Part shown: positions 1 through 5,232 of the stretch, piece after piece
How the letters are laid out: each line of letters starts with the position of its first letter
Position numbering within the stretch: the stretch's first letter is position 1
Source: Paraktedonobacter sp964250225
GTDB taxonomy: Bacteria; Chloroflexota; Ktedonobacteria; Ktedonobacterales; Ktedonobacteraceae
Length of the DNA: 5,263 nt
Assembly: GCA_964250225.1 (NCBI GenBank)
Contig: CAXUEY010000255.1
Coordinates: forward strand, 1-5,263
Reading direction: 5' to 3'
Translations under genes and position numbers: made by a program
Notes under the pieces: generated by a model
Told to the model about the DNA's origin: nothing
Databases searched by the model: none
Seen by the model: the letters and a program-made list of their open reading frames with translations, nothing else

Positions 1-52
1 ATTCAGCGGTTTTGAGGGTTTCAGGGACGCGAGTGTTTTCTGGATAGAACAT
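1..52 (-). CDS. 5' end of a divergent gene of unknown function (partial, runs off the window)
   Basis: On the minus strand an ATG (complement of 50-52) opens a frame that stays open to the window edge for 17 codons and reads MFYPENTRVPETLKTAE. It is supported by a strong ribosome binding site, AGAAAGGA (complement of 61-68), with 8 nt between AAAGGA and the ATG. It also sits divergently from the aminotransferase gene across an intergenic region that has no other good frame. Seventeen residues are too few to identify a family. A short tail of this kind precedes the first strand of some GNAT acetyltransferases, but that is only a resemblance. The start is inferred from the ribosome binding site and the open frame. 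No convincing leftward promoter was found. Confidence 0.5.
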   Translation of the reverse strand, partial: MFYPENTRVPETLKTAE

Positions 53-136
53 ATAGCTTATCCTTTCTGATCTGTATGTGTATGCTCAGATGAAAGACAC
101 ACAATGGACTGAAAGATAACGCGAGGGCAAAGCTAT

Positions 137-152
137 TGTTTCACGTGAAACA
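137..152. other. parS: parS site, ParB-binding centromere sequence (perfect 16-mer)
   Basis: The sequence TGTTTCACGTGAAACA is a perfect 16-bp palindrome. It is identical to the consensus chromosomal parS sequence bound by ParB/Spo0J in most bacteria. An exact match by chance in a window of this length is expected about one time in a million (5,248 positions divided by 4 to the 16th). It lies in the divergent intergenic region, upstream of the candidate aminotransferase promoter, the usual kind of place for a parS site outside a gene. It is not the related Noc-binding site, which has a CCCGGG core. In the known system ParB loads here as a CTP-dependent clamp and spreads into neighbouring DNA to recruit ParA and SMC. 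Confidence 0.93.
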
Positions 153-174
153 CTGACGCGAACATTCAGTCAAC

Positions 175-204
175 TTGTTTTTTGACACTGCTATATGCTA
201 CACT
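175..204 (+). promoter_or_regulatory. Candidate sigma70-type promoter for the aminotransferase gene
   Basis: TTGTTT (175-180) is followed after 18 bp by TACACT (199-204), which is preceded by TG at 196-197 and so forms an extended -10 element (TGcTACACT). A perfect TTGACA also occurs at 182-187. It lies only 11 bp from TACACT, and at 17-18 bp it would pair only with a poor -10. Either way transcription would start around 210 and leave a leader of about 75 nt. The prediction is by motif only. Confidence 0.4.
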
Positions 205-274
205 GCTTGTGGAAAAAGAGTCAATGTAGACCGATCCGCCACTTGTGTGGTGCGCCACGTTGAGCGCATTAGAA

Positions 275-279
275 GGGAG
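275..279 (+). promoter_or_regulatory. Ribosome binding site that decides the aminotransferase start
   Basis: GGGAG, within AGAAGGGAG (271-279), is the only Shine-Dalgarno-like sequence before the frame. The adjacent candidate starts TTG (285) and GTG (288) lie 5 and 8 nt downstream. The 8-nt spacing and the stronger codon favour GTG at 288. Confidence 0.6.
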
Positions 280-287
280 CCTTATTG

Positions 288-1730
288 GTGATTACGCACG
301 ATTTTCCCGTGAATTCGCCAGATTCATTACCCCCCCAGCAACAACGTACCATTCTTCGCCAACTGCGTCAGGAATTGATTACGCGTTATCGTCCCCTTCT
401 CCAGAAGGGGTCCGGTCCCATTCGCGTGATGGCCCGCCTGGTCCACGATCTGGAGAGCCGATGCCGCGAATTACATATTGCGCCGGAGGTTATGCGATCA
501 GAGATTATGAACCGTACCATCGGCGATGTCAATTTACGTTTGATTACGGAGTGCGAGAGCGAGCCGGGCGGTCCAGGCGATTATCGTATGCTGGCCGAGG
601 AGGTGGGGATCGCGCTGCCCGGCGAGGATTTTCATGGCTATACTGCACCAGGGACGACGTATCTCTGGCTGCGCGACCAGATGCAGCAGATTGAGCGCGA
701 CCTGTTGCAACAGGGCTTCGATCTTCATATCTATGATCTCCAGGCGCTCGGCAATCCCGTTTTACGTGCTACCCTGGCCGAATATGTGCGCCCCTGGGGA
801 ATTTCGGCCACGGTTGAGCAGGTCTATCCCGGTCTGGGCGCGCTCGATTGCATCGATAAGGTGTTGCGCGGGCTGGGCTGCATGGCACGTGAAACAGGCC
901 AGCCATCGGTAGAGATGTTCTGTCCAGAGCCGGGCTTTGGCACACCCGAATGGCAGGCCACTTCTTTTGGCTATCCCCTGCATCGCTTCCAGACCAGCGC
1001 TGCCGCGCACTTTAAACTGGCGCCCCAAGAACTGGATGAGCAGTTACAGCAGTTTCCCAATATCAACGTACTGTACCTCACCGTTTCCAGCAACCCCACG
1101 ACCTTCGCGTATACGCCCGCTGAATTGAACGCGCTCTATGATGTGTTGCGCCCGTACTGGCAGGCGGGTCGCGAGATCTTGATTCTGACTGATCTGGCTT
1201 ATATTGGTACTGGCCAACCTGCTGAGGACGCGGCTCGCATGGCAACTTTTGCCGCGCCCGATGTCTGGCTACACACAATTTTCGCGCATACCCTCTCAAA
1301 ATCACACTCGCTGACTGGCGACCGCTTTGGCTGGGTAACTATCGGCAATCCTCAACTAGCCGCGGCTCTCGCGCCGGCCTGGGCCAACAGTATCGCCTCG
1401 CTGCCCGCTGAATGGCAGTTGCGCTTCATGGCCTATCTCAAGCTGATCGAGAAGCGTCCCTGGCTGGTTGAGAAGATGCGCGCCTTCTACCGCTTCCGAC
1501 GCAAACGTTTGGTGGAGCAGTTGCGCACCATTGACACTGAGCAGCATCTCTTCAGCCAGGTCTACCTGGGCGACAACACTACGGTCTACAACTGGAGCCA
1601 GCTCCAGCCAGGCGAAGACGCCTTCTCGCTCTTTGAGAAAACTGGTATCGCGGGCGTCCCCGGCTCCGGCTTTGGTTATACCGACGATTATGTGCGCTTC
1701 TCCGTGGGGGTGATCCCCATCCCTGAATAG
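288..1730 (+). CDS. PLP-dependent aminotransferase class I/II-like protein, substrate unknown
   Basis: This is a 480-residue cytosolic protein of the fold-type-I (aspartate aminotransferase) superfamily, with no signal peptide or membrane segment. In GTG-start numbering the cofactor motifs appear in the usual order. They are a YDLQALGNPVLR stretch near 149-160 (like the family's Y…G.P.LR), SNPTTF at 268-273 (the NPTG position), TDLAY at 301-305 (Asp302 for the pyridine nitrogen, Tyr305), and SKSHSLTGDRFGW at 337-349 with Lys338 as the predicted Schiff-base lysine. The sequence DDYVRFS near 466-472 has Arg470 at the position of the substrate-carboxylate arginine. About 100 residues before the core are rich in charged helices and not recognised. 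The chain ends only ten residues after Arg470, which is short for the family. The GTG at 288 is chosen over the TTG at 285 for its ribosome-binding-site spacing. It has its own terminator and is probably monocistronic. A non-aminotransferase PLP activity (lyase or decarboxylase) cannot be excluded. The family call is firm and the reaction is unknown. Confidence 0.9.
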   Translation: MITHDFPVNSPDSLPPQQQRTILRQLRQELITRYRPLLQKGSGPIRVMARLVHDLESRCRELHIAPEVMRSEIMNRTIGDVNLRLITECESEPGGPGDYRMLAEEVGIALPGEDFHGYTAPGTTYLWLRDQMQQIERDLLQQGFDLHIYDLQALGNPVLRATLAEYVRPWGISATVEQVYPGLGALDCIDKVLRGLGCMARETGQPSVEMFCPEPGFGTPEWQATSFGYPLHRFQTSAAAHFKLAPQELDEQLQQFPNINVLYLTVSSNPTTFAYTPAELNALYDVLRPYWQAGREILILTDLAYIGTGQPAEDAARMATFAAPDVWLHTIFAHTLSKSHSLTGDRFGWVTIGNPQLAAALAPAWANSIASLPAEWQLRFMAYLKLIEKRPWLVEKMRAFYRFRRKRLVEQLRTIDTEQHLFSQVYLGDNTTVYNWSQLQPGEDAFSLFEKTGIAGVPGSGFGYTDDYVRFSVGVIPIPE

Positions 1731-1748
1731 CTCAATAGACATTTTCTG

Positions 1749-1788
1749 AACAACTGGAGGGCGGGCCGAATCCCGATCTCCAGTTGTT
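1749..1788 (+). terminator. Rho-independent-like terminator after the aminotransferase gene
   Basis: AACAACTGGAG (1749-1759) pairs perfectly with CTCCAGTTGTT (1778-1788) as an 11-bp stem. CGGG (1762-1765) and CCCG (1772-1775) can extend it across a small internal loop. The sequence after the stem, ATTCTCC, is only weakly T-rich, though the descending arm itself ends in TTGTT. It starts 18 nt after the stop codon and precedes the gap promoter region, so it probably separates the two transcription units. Confidence 0.6.
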
Positions 1789-1857
1789 ATTCTCCACAAC
1801 ATGCTAACCTGACGCTTTTTTAATCGCTGAAAGCTCCCTGTTTCTCCACCCTCTCGC

Positions 1858-1887
1858 TTGACCCTGCCCGTGTTCAGGTGATACCCT
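1858..1887 (+). promoter_or_regulatory. Candidate sigma70-type promoter for the gap-pgk-tpiA operon
   Basis: TTGACC (1858-1863, five of six matches to the -35 consensus) is followed after 18 bp by TACCCT (1882-1887). A TG at 1879-1880 makes an extended -10 (TGaTACCCT). The 18-bp spacer and TG extension match the arrangement proposed for the aminotransferase promoter. Transcription would begin near 1894 and leave a leader of about 135 nt before gap. The prediction is by motif only, and the -10 hexamer is weak apart from its TA…T positions. Confidence 0.4.
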
Positions 1888-1910
1888 TGAGTGGGTCAGG
1901 AACCCCATAG

Positions 1911-2001
1911 TTGAAGCTAGAAGCTTGCTTCAAACTTACGAAACAGCTGGTGTTCTACCAGATCGAGCGCAAGCACTGGACCAGGAGGCGTGACCTTCTG
2001 G
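1911..2001 (+). promoter_or_regulatory. Structured 5' leader of gap (three successive potential hairpins)
   Basis: Three hairpins can form in the leader between the candidate promoter and gap. TTGAAGC (1911-1917) pairs with GCTTCAA (1927-1933). CTGGT (1947-1951) pairs with ACCAG (1957-1961). CCAGGAGG (1981-1988) pairs with CCTTCTGG (1994-2001) with one G-U pair and a 5-nt loop. The last is the strongest and ends 9 nt before the gap Shine-Dalgarno sequence. None has a following T tract, so they are not terminators as written. I do not recognise a known riboswitch. A role in mRNA stability or translation control is inference. Confidence 0.35.
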
Positions 2002-2027
2002 ATGAGGGATAAGGAGAAGAGTTTTTC

Positions 2028-3041
2028 ATGGCAACTCGTGTAGGCATTAATGGTTTTGGGCGCATTGGCCGCCAATCGATGAAGGCAATGCTGGAACGGC
2101 ATGGACGCGAACTTGAGGTCGTGGCGATTAACGATCTGACCGACACAAAGACGAACGCGCACCTGCTCAAGTATGACACGACCTATGGCCGCTTCCCCGG
2201 TGAGGTTGAGGCGACCCCCGATTCGCTGGTGGTGAATGGACACAAGATTAAGGTACTGGCCCAGCGCGATCCCGCGCAGATTCCCTGGGGCGACCTGGGT
2301 GTGGAGATTGTGATTGAGTCCACTGGCTTTTTCACCGATGCTGAGAAGGCCGCCGCTCATTTGCGCGATGGTGTGAAAAAGGTGATTATTTCCGCACCAG
2401 CCAAAGGCGAAGATCTGACAATTGTGCTGGGTGTGAACGAGGGTATGTATGATCCCGCGCAACATCACATCATCTCCAACGCCTCCTGCACCACCAACTG
2501 CCTGGCGCCCGCCGCCAAAGTCCTCAACGACACCTTTGGCATCGAACACGGCCTGATGAATACCATCCACTCCTACACCAACGACCAGCGTATTCAGGAT
2601 CAGGTTCACTCCGATCTGCGCCGCGCCCGCGCGGCTGCCGTGAACATTATTCCCACGACCACAGGTGCGGCTCGCGCCCTGGCTCTGGTTATTCCCGAAC
2701 TCAAAGGACGCTTCGATGGGATGTCCCTGCGCGTGCCCACGCTGACCGTCTCGGTGGTCGATTTCGTGGCGACTGTACGCAAAGAGGCCAGCAAAGAGGC
2801 CGTCAACGAGGCTTTCAAGGCCGCGGCAGCCGGTCCACTCAAGGGCATCCTGGATATCACCGAGGAGCCACTGGTTTCGGCTGACTTCCGGGGCGACACC
2901 CACTCGTCGATTGTTGACGGCCTGATCACCCAGGTGCTGGGCGGAAAAATGGTTAAAGTGGTGGCCTGGTACGATAATGAATGGGGCTACTCATGCCGCG
3001 TCTCCGATCTGGCCGCGTTTCTCGCGCAAAAAGGGCTGTAG
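2028..3041 (+). CDS. gap: Type I glyceraldehyde-3-phosphate dehydrogenase
   Basis: This 337-residue cytosolic enzyme oxidises and phosphorylates glyceraldehyde 3-phosphate to 1,3-bisphosphoglycerate, normally reducing NAD+, and works as a tetramer. Its length is typical for the family. The N-terminal Rossmann fold has INGFGRIG at 7-14 and AINDLTD at 33-39, where Asp36 is the usual ribose-binding residue that favours NAD+. The active-site signature SNASCTTNCLAP starts at 150 with nucleophile Cys154, and His181 lies in HSYTNDQ. The phosphate-binding stretches TTTGAARA (210-217) and SLRVPT (233-238), and WYDNEWGYS near 314-322, are also present. The start is well supported: AAGGAG (2011-2016) lies 11 nt before the ATG and the protein begins as family members do. 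It is first in gap-pgk-tpiA. The two residues at the position where the Bacillus enzyme has Leu-Pro (after RILD) are Gln192-Val193 here, so cofactor choice is less certain than the reaction. Confidence 0.97.
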   Translation: MATRVGINGFGRIGRQSMKAMLERHGRELEVVAINDLTDTKTNAHLLKYDTTYGRFPGEVEATPDSLVVNGHKIKVLAQRDPAQIPWGDLGVEIVIESTGFFTDAEKAAAHLRDGVKKVIISAPAKGEDLTIVLGVNEGMYDPAQHHIISNASCTTNCLAPAAKVLNDTFGIEHGLMNTIHSYTNDQRIQDQVHSDLRRARAAAVNIIPTTTGAARALALVIPELKGRFDGMSLRVPTLTVSVVDFVATVRKEASKEAVNEAFKAAAAGPLKGILDITEEPLVSADFRGDTHSSIVDGLITQVLGGKMVKVVAWYDNEWGYSCRVSDLAAFLAQKGL

Positions 3042-3047
3042 ACTGCC

Positions 3048-3091
3048 TTTTTGCTGCTCTGGCAAAAAAACACACGCTGGCGTTTTGCCAG
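3048..3091 (+). promoter_or_regulatory. Two mutually exclusive hairpins in the gap-pgk spacer
   Basis: TTTTTGC (3048-3054) can pair with GCAAAAA (3062-3068). Alternatively CTGGCAAAA (3059-3067) pairs with TTTTGCCAG (3083-3091). Both use the same A-rich segment, so only one can form at a time. Neither is followed by a run of T, so they do not look like simple terminators. Because the spacer lies inside an operon, they may affect read-through, RNA processing or stability. This role is inference. Confidence 0.35.
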
Positions 3092-3114
3092 GTCAGAGGG
3101 AGGATGAGTACAAG
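3085..3114 (+). promoter_or_regulatory. Weak candidate internal promoter before pgk
   Basis: TTGCCA (3085-3090, five of six -35 matches) is followed after 18 bp by TACAAG (3109-3114, four of six -10 matches). A start near 3121 would place the parS site within the pgk leader. The signal overlaps hairpin arms and is not strong, and pgk may simply be read from the gap promoter. Confidence 0.25.
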
Positions 3115-3123
3115 GGTGTACTC
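3106..3123 (+). repeat. Short perfect hairpin just upstream of the second parS site
   Basis: GAGTACA (3106-3112) and TGTACTC (3117-3123) are perfect inverted repeats around a 4-nt loop. The right arm ends 11 bp before the parS palindrome. It overlaps the weak candidate -10 element, so it could be an operator as easily as an RNA hairpin. No function is assigned. Confidence 0.4.
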
Positions 3124-3134
3124 CCTATCTCCAG

Positions 3135-3150
3135 TGTTTCACGTGAAACG
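3135..3150. other. parS: Second parS site, inside the gap-pgk spacer (15 of 16 matches)
   Basis: TGTTTCACGTGAAACG matches the parS 16-mer at every position except the last (A to G). The bases just outside (AG on the left, CT on the right) continue the dyad. It lies 93 bp after the gap stop and 10 bp before AGGAG of pgk, between two co-directional glycolytic genes. With the perfect site at 137-152 it makes two sites 2,998 bp apart. Single outer-base deviations are common among functional parS sites, so ParB binding is likely but not shown. Confidence 0.88.
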
Positions 3151-3160
3151 CTCAAGCTGT

Positions 3161-3165
3161 AGGAG
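3161..3165 (+). promoter_or_regulatory. Ribosome binding site that supports the TTG start of pgk
   Basis: AGGAG lies 11 nt before TTG (3177). The 10-mer AGGAGAAGAG (3161-3170) is identical to the one before gap (2012-2021), and both begin exactly 16 nt upstream of the start codon. This supports the non-ATG start and shows that the parS site lies outside the ribosome binding region. Confidence 0.8.
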
Positions 3166-3176
3166 AAGAGAAGTAA

Positions 3177-4373
3177 TTGAATAAACAAACGATCCGCGAT
3201 ATAGACGTTGCAGGCAAGCGGGTCCTGGTGCGCGTCGATTTTAACGTACCGCTGGATGGCGCCGGGCATATCACCGACGATACACGCATCCGGGCGGCGC
3301 TGCCCACGATCAGATATCTGCTCGCGCATGGCGCGGCGGTGATCCTGATGTCGCACCTGGGCCGACCCGATGGCCACGTGGTCGAGAAACTGCGCCTGGC
3401 ACCGGTAGCGCAGCGTCTCGCTGAACTGCTGGACCCACATGTGAAAATGGCCCCCGATTGTGTTGGCCCGGAGGTCGAGGCCCTGGCACAAGATCTGCAT
3501 CCCGGCCTGGTCTTGTTGCTGGAGAATCTACGCTTCCACAAGGGCGAGGAGAAAAACGATCCTGAATTCGCGCGCCAACTGGCCTCGCTCGGCGATGTCT
3601 ACGTCAACGATGCCTTTGGGACCGCGCACCGCGCCCACGCCTCTACCGAAGGCGTGACCCATTATCTGCCAGGCGTAGCGGGTCTGCTGATGGAAACAGA
3701 ACTGAATTTCCTCGGTTCGGCTCTGGAAAACCCCAAACGCCCCTTTGCCGCCATCATTGGCGGCGCGAAGGTCTCCGATAAAATCACCGTGCTGGAGCGC
3801 CTGATCGGCATGGTCGATACGCTACTGATCGGCGGTGGCATGGCCAATACCTTCTTGAAGGCCGAGGGCTACGAGATCGGCGATTCGCTCTTTGAGGAGA
3901 GCAAAGTAGAGACCGCGCGCGCGCTGATCGGTAAGGCTCGTCAGCGTGGTATCCAGTTTGTGCTGCCCACGGATGTCGTGATTGCCAACCGCTTTGCTCC
4001 CGACGCGGACCATAAAGTCGTGCTCAGCCAGGATGTCCCCCAGGGCTGGCGTATTCTGGATATTGGTCCGGCCACCATCGGAGCCTTTAGTCAGGCGTTG
4101 AGCGATGCGCAGACTATTGTGTGGAACGGCACGCTAGGTGTGGCGGAAATGCCAGCCTTCGCGATGGGCACGGATGCGATGATTGCGATCCTGGCTCAGC
4201 ACACCAAAGCTGGCGCGGCCACGATTATCGGCGGCGGCGATTCGGCGGCGGCGGTTGAGCAAGCCGGGGCAGCCGCGCAGATGACCCATGTCTCAACCGG
4301 CGGCGGCGCTTCTCTGGAGTTTCTGGAGGGACGCGTTCTACCAGGCGTGGCGGCTTTAAAGGATAAAAAGTGA
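3177..4373 (+). CDS. pgk: Phosphoglycerate kinase
   Basis: This 398-residue monomeric cytosolic kinase transfers phosphate between 1,3-bisphosphoglycerate and ADP, giving 3-phosphoglycerate and ATP in glycolysis. Full family length and motifs are present. The signature RVDFNVP (19-25) and SHLGRP (59-64) lie in the N-terminal substrate domain, followed by LENLRF (115-120) and NDAFGTAHRAHAST (144-157). The C-terminal nucleotide domain has GGAKVSDK (195-202), GGGMANTFL (219-227), IGGGDSAAA (351-359) and STGGGASLEFLEG (373-385). The hinge-side loop that usually reads WNGPMGVFE reads WNGTLGVAE here (316-324), a conservative-looking but uncommon change. The TTG start is chosen because the protein then begins MNKQTIRDID as homologues do and because of the ribosome binding site at 3161. 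It lies 135 bp after gap and overlaps tpiA, so it is part of the same operon. Confidence 0.97.
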   Translation: MNKQTIRDIDVAGKRVLVRVDFNVPLDGAGHITDDTRIRAALPTIRYLLAHGAAVILMSHLGRPDGHVVEKLRLAPVAQRLAELLDPHVKMAPDCVGPEVEALAQDLHPGLVLLLENLRFHKGEEKNDPEFARQLASLGDVYVNDAFGTAHRAHASTEGVTHYLPGVAGLLMETELNFLGSALENPKRPFAAIIGGAKVSDKITVLERLIGMVDTLLIGGGMANTFLKAEGYEIGDSLFEESKVETARALIGKARQRGIQFVLPTDVVIANRFAPDADHKVVLSQDVPQGWRILDIGPATIGAFSQALSDAQTIVWNGTLGVAEMPAFAMGTDAMIAILAQHTKAGAATIIGGGDSAAAVEQAGAAAQMTHVSTGGGASLEFLEGRVLPGVAALKDKK

Positions 4374-5173
4374 TGGCTGTACCTGTACGCGATGCGATTA
4401 TCGCCGGCAACTGGAAAATGAATTATGGCCCGCGCCAGGCCTCCGAGTTCACCTATGAGATTATCTCCGAACTCGGCATGCTGGTGACGCGCTACCCCTA
4501 CGTGCTCTCGATCCTCTGTCCACCCGCTATCTCGCTACTGGCAGTGCATGAGGTGCTGGAGGCCCATCTCTTCCGCCGTGTAGAGCTGGGCGCGCAGAAT
4601 ATGTATTTCGAGGAGAAAGGCGCGTTTACCGGCGAGATCGCGCCCTCGATGGTGCGTGAGCTGTGCAGCACGGTCATTCTCGGCCATTCCGAGCGTCGCA
4701 CCTATTTCGGCGAGACGGATGAGATCGTCAACAAGAAGGTCCAGGCGGCCTTGCAACACAAACTACGCCCAATTGTCTGCGTCGGCGAGCATCCCGACCA
4801 GCACGAAGCGGGCCAGACGGAGGTTGTGATCCGCGCGCAGGTGAGGGAGAGCCTGGCCAGCATCTCAGCCGAGGCCGTGCCCAACGTAGTCATAGCCTAC
4901 GAGCCAATCTGGGCCATCGGTACCGGCAAGGCCGCAACCGCCGAGGGAGCTGGCCAGGTCATTCACCTGATTCGCGAACTCTACGGTGAGATGTACGGCG
5001 AAGGGGCCGCGCGCGCCCTGCATATCCTCTACGGCGGTAGCGTTACTCCGGCTAACATCGCCGAATACATGGCGCATCCCGATATCGACGGCGCACTCGT
5101 CGGCGGCGCCAGCCTCAAACCCGACTTTGTGGAACTTGTGCGCACGACTATTGAGGTGATGCAAAAGCAGTAA
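4373..5173 (+). CDS. tpiA: Triosephosphate isomerase
   Basis: This 266-residue TIM-barrel enzyme interconverts dihydroxyacetone phosphate and glyceraldehyde 3-phosphate in the cytosol. It is slightly longer than the usual 250 or so residues, mainly through a longer stretch around 35-70. The catalytic set is complete: Asn13 and Lys15 in AGNWKMN, electrophile His105 in ILGHSERR, and base Glu177 in AYEPIWAIGTGK, which also carries the mobile loop 6. The phosphate-binding YGGSV (220-224) and GALVGGASL (240-248) follow. The ATG at 4373 shares its A with the pgk stop (TGATG). A GTG at 4370 is an in-frame alternative that adds one residue. AAAGGA (4358-4363) lies 9 nt before the ATG and 6 nt before the GTG, which favours ATG. 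The overlap indicates translational coupling with pgk. Confidence 0.97.
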   Translation: MAVPVRDAIIAGNWKMNYGPRQASEFTYEIISELGMLVTRYPYVLSILCPPAISLLAVHEVLEAHLFRRVELGAQNMYFEEKGAFTGEIAPSMVRELCSTVILGHSERRTYFGETDEIVNKKVQAALQHKLRPIVCVGEHPDQHEAGQTEVVIRAQVRESLASISAEAVPNVVIAYEPIWAIGTGKAATAEGAGQVIHLIRELYGEMYGEGAARALHILYGGSVTPANIAEYMAHPDIDGALVGGASLKPDFVELVRTTIEVMQKQ

Positions 5174-5178
5174 GCGTA

Positions 5179-5232
5179 ATATGTGGGATCTGCCCAGTTG
5201 TATAGGCATACAACTGGGCAGATCCCACATAT
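5179..5232 (+). terminator. Perfect 25-bp inverted repeat after tpiA (possible terminator or dispersed palindrome)
   Basis: Positions 5179-5203 pair without a mismatch with 5208-5232 around a 4-nt AGGC loop, starting 5 nt after the tpiA stop. The position suggests transcription termination or 3'-end protection of the operon mRNA. There is no T tract after the stem (CACGACCC follows), and 25 perfect pairs is longer than most intrinsic terminators need. It could instead be a dispersed palindromic repeat or small non-autonomous element, or a bidirectional terminator shared with a convergent gene beyond the window. Confidence 0.65.

Noticed and set aside
208..216. Single DnaA-box-like sequence (TGTGGAAAA, matching the relaxed TTWTNCACA on the other strand)
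   Set aside because: One relaxed match is expected about 0.3 times by chance in a window this size, and no cluster or AT-rich unwinding region accompanies it. It is not evidence for an origin here.
245..694. 149-codon frame overlapping the 5' part of the aminotransferase gene
   Set aside because: It is a shadow frame rich in Arg, Gly and Ser without family features. The overlapping frame has complete aminotransferase motifs and the better ribosome binding site.
1917..2903. Long 328-codon open frame antisense to gap
   Set aside because: It lies opposite a clearly conserved gap gene. Its translation is rich in Gly/His/Gln with no recognisable motif, as expected from the antisense of a biased-codon gene, and no ribosome binding site was apparent.
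3374..3379. CACGTG core inside pgk as a possible third parS site
   Set aside because: Only the 6-bp core fits. The flanks (GGC and GTC) do not match the TTT and AAA arms of parS.
3093..3541. Two antisense frames across the pgk start
   Set aside because: They overlap conserved pgk coding sequence and the parS spacer, show no protein motifs and have no supported start.
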